The position numbers were made by a program, and so were the translations under genes. A stretch of 64,000 nt of DNA from Trichosporon coremiiforme (taxonomy: Eukaryota; Basidiomycota; Tremellomycetes; Trichosporonales; Trichosporonaceae): contig BCJJ01000009.1 of NCBI GenBank assembly GCA_039545355.1, forward strand, positions 558,023-622,022. Direction: 5' to 3'. Under the pieces are notes generated by a model. The model saw only the letters and a program-made list of their open reading frames with translations. It ran no database searches and had not been told where the DNA came from. This document shows positions 48,707 to 58,303 of this stretch, in pieces (position 1 is the first letter of the stretch; the number at the start of each line of letters is the position of its first letter).

Positions 48707-49906
48707 ACGCACTTTTCGATCTTGGACCCCCCACCCCATCAAATTAAAATGACCCGTCAACCGGGCTGTGTAGCATCTGTAGACCTCACTAGTGTTCTTC
48801 CACTTTCTTCCAACCATCATGAATAGAAATGCATCGAGTATCAAGTCAATTCCAAGAGGATCTGATAAGGATAACGATTTTTCAGCCAGCGTGGGGTTCA
48901 GGGACATACCCCTTTGGTGCCGGGAGATGTGATGCTTTCAAGAAAGGTCTAGCGTGACGCCTCAACTCCAACAGAAAGAAGGCTTAAGACAAAGTGGACG
49001 CACCGGAAGTGCCGGAAGAAGGGGCGGAGTCGTCCGATGCGGTCATCGGCGCACTCGGCGCGTGAGTGATGCCGGGAGGGGATGGAGTGATAACGCGTTA
49101 TAGGTGATTGAGGGTGATGCCATGCCACGCCTGGGCCGCGATTTGGCCCCGCCCTGGGTACAGAGAAGGCAGAGAAACGAGGGTGTTTTGACTGTGCATG
49201 CGTGGTGTAGGCACGCACCTGGACCGCACTGAGATGCATGCCTATCTCGATAAGAGAGTTGAGGGTGTGCCCCAGCGCCGCCGATTGTGTGAGTGCTGCC
49301 AAGTGTGCGTGCTCGTGGAAGGCCAGGGTCGACGTGGGGCTCCCCGTCACACTATCTACTCACCCTCCCAGGCATCTTTCCCCCAGTCACCACGGCACTG
49401 CCCAGCTCTCAGCGATCTAGCTCGAGGGCCGTCCGACCCCATCCGGAACGTCTGGCATCTCCTCATCACCCATCAACGACCAACGACCAACACACACAAT
49501 CACACACAAACGCATCGAACCCAACCCCTCACGCCCACCGCCCACACCGCCCAGCCGCCTCAGCCTTCCGCATCCGGACACTAGTAACTGACTCGACTAC
49601 GAACGATCACCGCGCACTCAGTCCCCAGCATATCATAGACTTAAAGCATACACCACGCCACCACTACGCCAACGACCCGATAAGCCCTCTACCCATTCAT
49701 TCACATCCTTGACATCCCGCTTCCTGTCCATCAACGTCCTTTTCCTTGCGTCGACGCCCTTCTCTCCTCACCGCGAATCGAAGCAGACATCCCTGCAAAC
49801 GGTGACGACATCATTCACAACACCTCCACCCCTCGCGTCCGCTACAAACACCACCGACTCGACACCAGTCGCCCTTCCCCCTCCCACCGTTCCGAGCACT
49901 CCCACA
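48707..49906. other. Intergenic: SER3/SER33 3' flank and ATG13 promoter
   Basis: About 1.2 kb without a recognised gene. The right 500 bases are C/A-rich and look like a long transcribed leader of ATG13. The uORF at its end is listed separately. Confidence 0.45.
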
Positions 49907-49915
49907 ATGCACTAA
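49907..49915 (+). promoter_or_regulatory. Minimal two-codon uORF directly before ATG13
   Basis: ATG CAC TAA at 49907-49915 is followed by GCT and then the ATG13 start at 49919. The uORF codes Met-His, and its stop lies 3 nt before the main ATG. Ribosomes starting at the first ATG would stop almost on top of the real start, so translation of ATG13 should depend on leaky scanning or very local reinitiation. The sequence is seen directly; the regulatory effect is inferred. Confidence 0.7.
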
Positions 49916-49918
49916 GCT

Positions 49919-52900
49919 ATGTCGCGACCACCAGCCACAGATTCGGCGTCGTCGAGCGTCATGTCATCCGGGCCCGGCGCGCTCGGCGGACTAGGTGGAG
50001 GCGGAACCTCGTACGGCAGCAGCAGCAACCACCCCAACCGAGCCGACCAGATCACGTACAGGTTCTACATCAAGACCGTGTCTGTGCTTGTTGATGGGCG
50101 GGTGACGCACTTCGGCAAGGGCAAGAGGAAGGAGGACCGATGGGTAAGTCATTCGAGTCGCTCGCATCAGCTGCAGACATCTTCGAAGTGCCCAAGCGTC
50201 GCCTTGGGCTGCTCAGAGATGCGCTACTGACTCAGAGCTGCTGTCACTCCCCGTTCAGCTTCATAGTCTTGCTCTGTACCTAGCTAACTCCAGTTCAACC
50301 TCACTGTCCCCGACACGGACGTGCACAAGGCCGACCTGACGATCTACCGCGAGATTTCGAGCTATAACGAGGTTCCGCCGCTCATGATCGCGTTCATCCT
50401 CGACACGACCGACATTCCTGCCGGGCAAGGCATCATCTGGAACCAGCGACCGGCCGGCGATGGCAGCGGCGCCAGCGTGCGCATACCGATCGACCTCGGC
50501 AAGCGCAAGGGAATCGTCCTCGAACAATGGACGTTCAAGTGCTCGTGAGTTGTGGGTTCCGGGCCGGCACTATGTTCGAGGTTACCGCGGCCGCAATTTA
50601 GAAGGGGTGACAGAAGGCAAGACATCAATGAACTGGCACGACACAGCCCAAACCCATGACTCATGACCTCAGAGGCTTCCTTCTTCTTGAGTCGTGTTTG
50701 TGCAGGGTGGGATCACCGCCGCCGCCGCCGCCGCCTGCGCACTGTCAGCTAGCCGTCACATGACGGCCGCAGGCAAGCGGACAATCGCGCAACCCAACCC
50801 GACTCGGGTTACCGGGTACGGTGGCTGATCTCACTAACGGTGCTATGGCTTGCCACTCGACCCTGTCCGTTCTTCCCTGCAGGCGCCATTATCTCCCCGC
50901 ATGTGAGCACGCACTGACCGTTCGCAGGCAACACGCAGCTATCTCGTCTTCTGACATGGCTCCACCGACAGCCTACCGAGTTGGCATTGTACACTTCAGA
51001 GCACTGTACAGCTTCATCCGCCTCTTGCCAGCATACCGGCTATTCCGACGGCTCCGAAGGCAGAACAACGGCCTTCGACTCGGCATCAAACTGTGGGCCC
51101 CGGACGGCTACCCCGCCGATGCCCTCGGCGAGGCTTGGGACGTGATCGAGCGCGACCTCGCTGGGATCAAGGTGCCGCTGGACAATCTGAACAGTCCGAC
51201 AGGCAGCGAGACGGAGCGGTACGACTTTGCGCCCCTCCAGCTCTTCGGCAGCACGTACGAGCTCGGCGTGACGTACCGCCCCAACGTGGATTTCGAGGTC
51301 GAGGACCTGGAGAGCATGCTCTCTGAGCGGTTCGTCGACATGGACGAGGAGTGGTTCACGCCGACGGTCGCGCGTCACCGCCTCGAGAGCGAGCGCTCAG
51401 GGGCCGGGTCAGGGTCGAACACGACGAGCCGCTCGGCGTCGCGCGCAGGGCACCAGACGCCGTCGCGGCGGACCTCAATCGTCGTATCTGGGACGCCGGG
51501 AGCTACACCCGGCAGTCTTGGGGCCGGCAAGTGGAACGCGATGGCGGAGGGTCTGCCGTTCGCGATGAGGGCGGGAGCTGGAGCTGGAGACGAGCCGCCT
51601 TCTCCGCAAGCAACAATACCGGCGTACAGGCGACTGAGCGCGCACTCGCTGCAGCCGTTCCAGTCGATCAGCGCGTCACCTACGGCGTCAGTGTTACGAG
51701 GACAAACACCCAACATGCCGAGCAGCGCTGGTGCCGCCGCTCGTGCAATCCCCAGCAGCGCCGGCAGCCAGCCGATGGCGCGGACGAGTTCCTTCCTAAG
51801 CCAGTCTGGCCGGTCGCACTCGCACGCGCAGATGGCGTCGATGCAGCCGTCATCCCACGACACCCCAACGCACCAGGGCACACCCCCTCTGGGGCCACCA
51901 ATAGGCGTCTCCCCACCAACCCCCTTCCCCGCCAGCCCGAGCGTGAGCAAGCGCGCCAGTATCGCTTTGGCGAGTTCGAGCCCCTTTGTCGGCGGCAGCC
52001 TCGAGCGGGACTCGCCCCTGCGGCGGGGCAGTCTGGGCCGATCGCCGAACAGCCCCATGCTCCGGCGCACGTATACGCGAGAATCGCGGCGGTCGCTGGA
52101 CGAGCCCTCAGGCGACAGCGACGACATCCACGCCTTCCTCCGCGCGTTGGACAGCTGGACACCGCCCGCGAGTCTGGGACCGGGCAGTGGGAACGCCGGA
52201 TCGGAGAGTGCGCAAGGCAGCAGCGGGGCGGCCGACTCGCCCGCGCAGAGCGTGGAACGCGACCGTGAGCGCGATCGCGACCGTGTGCCCCTCACACGCA
52301 CGCATGTCGACGACATGCTGAAACGCATGGCGGGCAGCTTCCAGTCCCCGACACCGGGGAGTGGCAACTCGGGCCCCTCAAGCGCAAGCAACACTGGCAG
52401 TCGGCGCAGTAGTCTCTCCGGGCCAAGCGTGACGGCTCGGCGCCCACAGAGGCTGGAACGTCCCGGCCTCCTCTCCGCCAGTCGACCATTGTCCACCGCC
52501 TCCTCGCCAGCACAGACTCGTGGCATTAGCACACTGGCTAGTGAGCGAGCAAGCACGCTCACGAGCGACGACCCACCCACCCCCGAACCAGAAACCGAGC
52601 GCGGCCTAACGCGCACCTCGACCGTGCCCATGCAGGCATCAAAACCAAAGACGGGCGCCGGGGAGGCGCGCAGTCTGCCGTCCGAGACGCCACTGCGGCC
52701 CCCGCGCGGACCCATGGTCGTGCGAGGCGGATTCGGAGCGCTCAAGGTCGGCAAGACTTGCTCTCCCTCCCACAGTCCGGTTAGGGACCGGGGAGAGCGG
52801 AGGTTGGAGCGCGAGTTGCCCCGCGGCGTGGGGGGCATCACGGACCGTTCGGGCCAGGCGAGGGAGGGCGACAAGGCGAGGGAGGGCGAGGCGAAGGAGG

Positions 52901-53088
52901 AGCCGCGGCCGGGCATACAGCGTATCCGCTCCAGTGTGGCCAGTGGTGGTCGGGGATCGCTCAGTCGCAGCGCGGGGTCGCAGCAGAGTCCCGTCTTTGA
53001 GGGTCTCATGGCGAAACTGGCCCAGAGCAAGCTGGACGCGCAGGAACGCGAGCGTGATCGTGAGCGTGAACGGAAGCCATCCACCTAG
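49919..53088 (+). CDS. ATG13: Autophagy-initiation protein Atg13
   Basis: Exons 49919-50143, 50294-50544 and 50928-53088 give 878 aa. The N-terminal HORMA domain (about 40-270) is recognised from DQITYRFYIKTVSVLVDGR, FNLTVPDTDVHK, LEQWTFKCS and YRVGIVHFRALYSFIRLLPAYRL, the last being the strongest Atg13 signature. The remaining 600 residues are disordered and Ser/Pro/Arg-rich, as in all Atg13 proteins, and should contain Atg1- and Atg17-binding motifs and TOR sites that I cannot place exactly. It ends in an RE/RD-rich charged tail. Atg13 with Atg1 starts autophagosome formation when TORC1 is off. Intron 2 is 383 nt and contains a (GCC)n run. The serine codon TC|G at that junction fits the HORMA frame. 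Confidence 0.92.
50716..50735 (+). repeat. (CCG)n microsatellite in ATG13 intron 2
   Basis: About six and a half CCG units lie inside the second intron of ATG13. They do not affect the protein. Confidence 0.75.
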
Positions 53089-53188
53089 CCGTCCGCATAT
53101 TCGTCCCATAAATCGTCCCATAAAGGAGTCAAGTAGAAGTGAGAAGTCTTACCAATCCATCTATGCAAAGTGTACAACGTAACGATGG

Positions 53189-54698
53189 CTATAGTACATG
53201 CGCGATCAGGACGCCCTCTTTCCCCCTGCTGAGGGCTTCGACGAGCTCGACGCCGGGACCGAAGCGCATCACGGCCGACGAGCCCGAGAACGTCGTGCCG
53301 CGTTCTTCTCCGCTTCTGTTGGCCGCTACGAAGACGACTTCTTTCCCTCCTCCGCCCCCTTCTCCAGGTGCATCACCACCATCCTCTGCAGCGTATCCCG
53401 GGGAAGGGTCGTGGAGCGGCGTACACCGCGCGGCCCAATAATTCAGATTGCTGAGACATGGATGCTCCGATCCCTTCAGATTCTCGAGCTCTTCCCTCTC
53501 CTCATCGCTGAGATCGGACTCGTCGAGTTCAGGCTCGAGCCAGTTCATGGGCACGACGAGCGTGTCTGCGCCAACCCGCTTCGCGAATCCGGACAGCTCG
53601 TACGCGTTCCAGGGGGCTAGGAAGTCTTTCGGGTTCAGGTCTGGGTGGTCAGCTTGATATCCCAAGGGGAAAAGGCAGCTGACGAGTGTGGAGATGGTGA
53701 GGGTGATGAATAGGGAAAGGGGGATAGGACGAGTAGAGAAGAGAAACTTACCCATGCAGACGCCAACGACTAGACGGCCAAGTGGCTGGGGAAGGTCAAA
53801 GTAGCGGAACCCCGGACCTTCGAGCGCCCACGGTCGGTCTGCGTCGTAGAGGAAGGCTTTGCGATAGTTGCCCACGAGTTCGCCCGAGGGATCCACGAGC
53901 AGGGCAGAGTTGTACCCGACCCCCCTCCCCTTCGTCCCCGAGGCGGCCATAGCCTCGTCAAAGGATGGGGGCAAATGGGACGGCGGGGGGATAGCAAGCT
54001 GAGCTTCCGGCGCTTCACTCGCGATCACTCCATCCTCTGCAGGCGGCGGGGCATCGAACGGTGGCGGACTGAAGAGAAGTGCGTCAGCTAGTCCTGAACA
54101 GCACAACAGCTTGAGGAGAGAGATAGCTCGGAAGATGTAGAAGAATAACGTGTTGTCGTCTCGCCTCCGATGGAGGGTCTGTACGGGCTTGGCGTTTGGT
54201 TCGTCTTTGCTTGACTCATACTCGCACATAGTGGGCGATACTCACGCTTCGCTGCCGGGTGTGTGCGAGCTCGCCGCGGAAGTCGATGCCGGAGCTGAAG
54301 TCGGGGAAGGCGCAGAGGGAAGGCGCTCGCCCTCTGGCGCGAGTCGCTCGCCTGGTCGAGGAAGACGCTCAGGATACCCCGCAACGACGTAGCATCCCAG
54401 CCTCTTCGCGAGATCAGACGAAAGGTCGTACGTCGTCCCCTGCTGAGACTCGAGGAAGGGCGCAATCTCCTCGGCGCTCTTGAAGCAATACCCTGTCACT
54501 GCCATTTCGGGCAACACGAGGAGGTCAAGCTCATCACGCCCCAAGCCGGCCGTGAGCTCCTTCACTTTGGCGGCGTTGCGCGCGTCTTCGCCGATCTGTC
54601 GTCAGCTTGAGTGCTGGACTGCCAGCTGAGGGTCGGAGACGTACCTTTGGATCATACTGCACGCAGCCTACGCGGAGGGGGTGCGCGCGCCGCGGCAT
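53189..54698 (-). CDS. NTA1: Protein N-terminal amidase (Arg/N-degron pathway, Nta1)
   Basis: Four exons: 54698-54645, 54595-54246, 54068-53752 and 53640-53189, coding 390 aa. It is a nitrilase-superfamily enzyme. The catalytic Glu is in VLPEMAVTGY (about Glu48), Lys in NYRKAFLYD (about Lys205) and Cys in VGVCMDLNPKDF (about Cys239). The Cys motif is rebuilt across the third intron, which splits GAC after the ATG codon, and CMDLNP is specific to Nta1. Nta1 deamidates N-terminal Asn or Gln to Asp or Glu, creating substrates for Ate1 arginylation and degradation. ATG at 54698 is used because no earlier in-frame ATG exists, although the open frame continues upstream. The gene is convergent with ATG13, with 100 bp between stops. 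Confidence 0.91.
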
Positions 54699-55088
54699 GC
54701 CGAGCCAGGCCGCGAGGGAAGGCGGGAGGAGACGGCCGACGGTCGCGAGTCGGCGGAGGATGTTGACGGTGGTCCTGGTGGACAGAGAAGAGGAGGGAAG
54801 ATCCTTGTCAAGGCGATTCGATTGGGCTGGGTGGTGTGCGTGTGTGTTAGGTGCGCAGGTGCGTAATGTGTAGGCGTCGTCAAGCAGATGCTCGAAACAG
54901 GGCACTCCCTCCACACACCAAGCGGCCTCCACCCTCGTACCTCATGTCCTCGAACCTTCGTACGTCACCCACGCCCTACACACCACACAACACAGCGCTC
55001 ACACACACACACCGCGGTGCCCCACACCTCAGGCTGACATAAGCCGGCCGGCGGGTGGCCGAACAGCGAGAAACAGTGATTTCGGCTC
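54699..55088. other. Intergenic between NTA1 start and the tRNA gene
   Basis: About 390 bp, the presumed NTA1 promoter on the - strand. A short CA-rich run is present near 55000-55015. No gene was recognised. Confidence 0.45.
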
Positions 55089-55174
55089 GCCTGAGTGGCG
55101 CAGTGGTTAACGCGTCTGTCTTGTATTACGATACGGGAACAGAAGACTCCTGGGTTCAAATCCCAGCTTGGGCT
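55089..55174 (+). tRNA. tRNA-Thr(TGT) with a 12-nt intron
   Basis: An 86-nt gene folds as a standard cloverleaf. The acceptor stem is GCCTGAG (55089-55095) with CTTGGGC (55167-55173), seven pairs of which two are G-U. The D arm is GCG...CGC. The anticodon stem is TCTGT (55115-55119) with ACAGA (55139-55143), and the T arm is CTGGG-TTCAAAT-CCCAG. The loop reads C-T-TGT-A, so the anticodon is TGT (55122-55124), decoding Thr ACA. A 12-nt intron (55126-55137) follows position 37, the standard place. The discriminator is T, as in fungal tRNA-Thr. The B box GGTTCAAATCC is clear. A Tyr reading (GTA) would put T at position 37 and was rejected. Confidence 0.9.
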
Positions 55175-55182
55175 GCCAACTC

Positions 55183-55188
55183 TTTTTT
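55183..55188 (+). terminator. Pol III terminator of the tRNA gene
   Basis: Six T residues start 9 nt after the tRNA end, with a second T run directly after, which is the normal RNA polymerase III stop signal. Confidence 0.85.
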
Positions 55189-55752
55189 CTTTTGCGGACG
55201 TCTTCACGTCGGAGAAGGCGGAGAAGGCACTTCTTCTGGTCGTTAAGGTTGTGTAGAGGCGTTGTAAGACATGGAGGGCGAGGAGTTGTGTGCATGTGTG
55301 TGTCTGGTGCGCGTGCGTGTGTCTGGGGCGCATCGATGTGTTCTGTGTTGTATGTGCGTCGGTGCAAAACTGCATCTCACCCGGTTGTGTGTCGGTGACA
55401 CACCTGTCCTCGCACTCCATGCACGTCAGCCCGCCGTTCCTCATCCCCCCTTGTATCAGCAGTGCTGCTTTTCCATTCACACCTGACCGCTGCTGTCCCC
55501 CCGCACTGCACAGCTTCCGCTTCACCGCTTGGGAACTCTCACCAGCCACGCTCCCACGGCACCGCGCGCAGTCGCCCCACGCATACCGCAAACACCTATC
55601 CTTAACCCCACGCACACCTCGTAGGAATGATAAATGACATTGTTCATGTTGGAAGCGAGCTATGGACAGCCAACTGAAGGGGGTAAGTGTGAGTCTATGG
55701 CGACGGAAGGTCTATGAAGGTTACTAAACTGATTGAGGTGCATGGAGGATGC
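55189..55752. other. Intergenic between the tRNA and the glycoprotein gene
   Basis: About 560 bp, mostly 3' flank of the - strand glycoprotein gene. Short GT-rich runs occur at about 55285-55325. No gene was recognised. Confidence 0.4.
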
Positions 55753-56877
55753 TTAGAGGAGGATGGCGAGGCCGCCGAGGACGACCGAGACGGCCGAGAT
55801 GCCGAGGGCGGCGGCGACGGGGGAGGCGCCGGACTTGGCCTTGCCGGCGCTGGCACCGGAGCTGGGGGCGGCAGCGTCCGAGCTGCTCTGGCCGTTACCG
55901 TCACCGGCAGCAGCGGTGTTCTCGGGGACGCCCTCGAAGCTGGTCTGGCCAGAGGTGTAGGGGACGACCTTGTCAGTCTGCATGAGAAGGGCGGTGGGGA
56001 TGCCGTTGCTGATGGTGGAGTAGGTGGTGCACTTGGACGAGGCGGGGACGCTCATGGCCGAGGACGGGGTGACGGTCTGGCCGACGGTGAAGAGGCCGGT
56101 CGTGCTGTGCTCCTTGTCCGTGTACGTGCCAGTGTAGCGCTGGGCGAAGGTCGAGGTCGAGCCGTTCTTGAGCACGTAGAGGCCGGGAGGGTACGCGGCG
56201 TCGGCCTCGCACTCGGTAAAGGTGCCGTTGGTGTAATCGCCAGGCATGACCCAGTTGCAGCCCATCTCGTCGAGAGTGTGCTGGCACTGCTCGGCAGCAG
56301 TGACCGTCTCGTTCTCGGCGATACAGATACGGAGGCAGAACTGCTGGAACGACATGTAGTTCATCCACTCCTCGTAGTTGACGTCGGTTCCCGTGGCGTT
56401 GGTGGTGACATTGCCGCCGACGGGGTTGCCGAGACCGGTCGCACCATGCGGATCGAGCTCACCGCCCTGGTCGCCAGCCTTGATGTTGAGCTTGGTGAAG
56501 TCTCCCCAGCCCTGCACTTGCCAGTAGAGCGGGGTCTTGACGAAGTGCACGGCGTGGAAGGTGCCGTCGGGAATGACACGGGCATTGTTGCGCGGCTGCA
56601 CACACCACGCAACCTCGCGGTCCTCGGTCTCGCCAATGACCGAGTCCGGCTCGGGCGGAGCGAAGAGACAGAAGTCGTCAATCGCGTTGATCGACACAAG
56701 GCGCGCCATCGACGTCTGGTTGATGTTCTCGTTGACGACGGGGGCGGTAGGGTTGGTGACACCCATCGTTCCGGTCGCAGTCACCTGCGCTCGGGCCTGG
56801 GTCTGTTAGTCACTGTATACGTGGTTGCTACTCACGACCGAGGCAAGGAAGGCTCCAAGGATAGCCTGAGAGAGCAT
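55753..56877 (-). CDS. Secreted GPI-anchored glycoprotein, 'macrofage-activating glycoprotein' family
   Basis: Exons 56877-56836 and 56796-55753 give 361 aa. Exon 1 codes a signal peptide, MLSQAILGAFLASV, continuing ARAQ. The mature part matches a conserved basidiomycete cell-surface family: INAIDDFCLFAPPEPDSVIGETEDREVAWCVQ, VIPDGTFHAVHFVKTPLYWQVQGWGD, GGELDPHGATGLGNPVGGNV and CQHTLDEMGCNWVMPGDY. Six N-glycosylation sequons are visible (NQT, NVT, NAT, NET, NGT, NGS), with several conserved Cys. The C-terminus is a Ser/Ala/Gly-rich linker followed by a hydrophobic tail ending in LGGLAILL, typical of GPI attachment. It should sit on the plasma membrane or cell wall. The biochemical role is unknown. 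The family name comes from annotation history and says little about function. Confidence 0.85.
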
Positions 56878-58303
56878 TTTGATTACTGCTGCGTTAGCGA
56901 GTGCTTGCGTTCGACTGGTTGCCTTGCGTTGGGCGGAAGATCCAGCGAACACACTGGAGTTGTAGGGTTGCGCAGTCGCCACTGTGGATGTAACTCACGG
57001 AGAAAGGTGAGGAAAGAAGAGGACGCTCGATCGCCGTTAAAAACAAGACAGAGAGTGTGGTAGGGAGGAGCGTATGCGTATCCGCAGAGGATTTGACAAG
57101 TTTAAAGGACGAGGTGAGGATGAAGAGTGGTGGAGAGAGAGCAAGGCATACGAAAGGTCACGCATGCTGGCTGGAACGGGGTGTACCGCAATGCTAAGCC
57201 TGCTCGGCTTGCTCGGTCTGGCAACTGGCAGTGAGCGAGCAGCGCAGTGGTGCAGTGGGCCGTCCTGGCCCATCCTAGGGCTACCTCGCTCGCAAGTGAA
57301 GCACGTTTGGGAGTGTACCCTCAGGCATCAGGCAGCGGGGTGCCGCCGGGTCAGCGGAGGGTGCCACAAATAGCACGGTATGCTTCGCAGTCGCTTGGGC
57401 CAGATATAGAACGCGACACCGCCTTGGCGCGTCCGTCCGCGACAGTCGCAGTAGAGGGAGCCCTGGGATTCCAGTTGAACCGAGAATAGGCTTTCTCACC
57501 AGCCCACGAGCTCTCTGTGCGCTCTGTGCGTAGTCATTCCCTCACTACCTATCTCAGTGGGAGGGCAGGTCTGCAAGCACGCGTCGACGCGATTAACGCG
57601 ATCACACTTGGTCACAGGGATTTCAGGGAAGGCTACGCTTTGAGCGGTGTGTGGGTCCAGACACCACCGTACCAGGGCTATTTCCAGTACTGCGCAGTGT
57701 AATTCGAGCCCAGCACCCTGAACTGGTGGATCATCCCTACACCATGTCGCCGATTCCCCCAGACCGTTCTCCTTACCCCTTCGCATCCCCCTCGATCTCG
57801 TCCTTGCCCGCGGAGCTCGGAACATCTCCTCTGTCCAAGTTAAGGGGACCATGAGAGTGCTGCGGACCAACCAACTCTTCTAGCCTCGCCGTAGTCGCCT
57901 CTCGTGTCCTCGCGCTCGACGCTGCCCCTGGCAACGACCTGCCCCCTCTGGCTAGTCTCCACACACAGGCGGCCGTAGTACGCATATAGACGCACCACCG
58001 CATCTCACGGCCTCTCTCACATTCACAACACCTTACTCAACGTGCTCCCTCAATCCAGAAACGCCCACACGCGCCTGACTTTGAACTCCTGAACAGCTTC
58101 CCGCTGCATTGATCGCTGATGCCGACCAGCCGTCTCGAGCTATTTTCATCCTCTCACCCACGCTGGCTCCGCTAATGAAAGTGGCATGCCATGCATTGTA
58201 TTGTTACGGAACTGCTGACTGTATCGTACACTTGATCGCACCCGGTTGGGTGCTCCCTAACTCGCTCCCTCGGTGTTCGGCTGCGCGTGCGCCTGCCGCT
58301 AGT
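56878..58303. other. Intergenic: glycoprotein promoter and MSH2 3' flank
   Basis: About 1.4 kb without a recognised gene. Open frames (for example 57496-57870 on -) look like chance. The left part should be the promoter of the glycoprotein gene. Confidence 0.45.

Noticed and set aside
55714..57063. 449-codon + strand frame opposite the glycoprotein gene
   Set aside because: It mirrors the codon pattern of the true gene on the other strand, is Gly/Val/Arg-rich and has no known domain. The - strand frame has signal peptide, sequons and family motifs.
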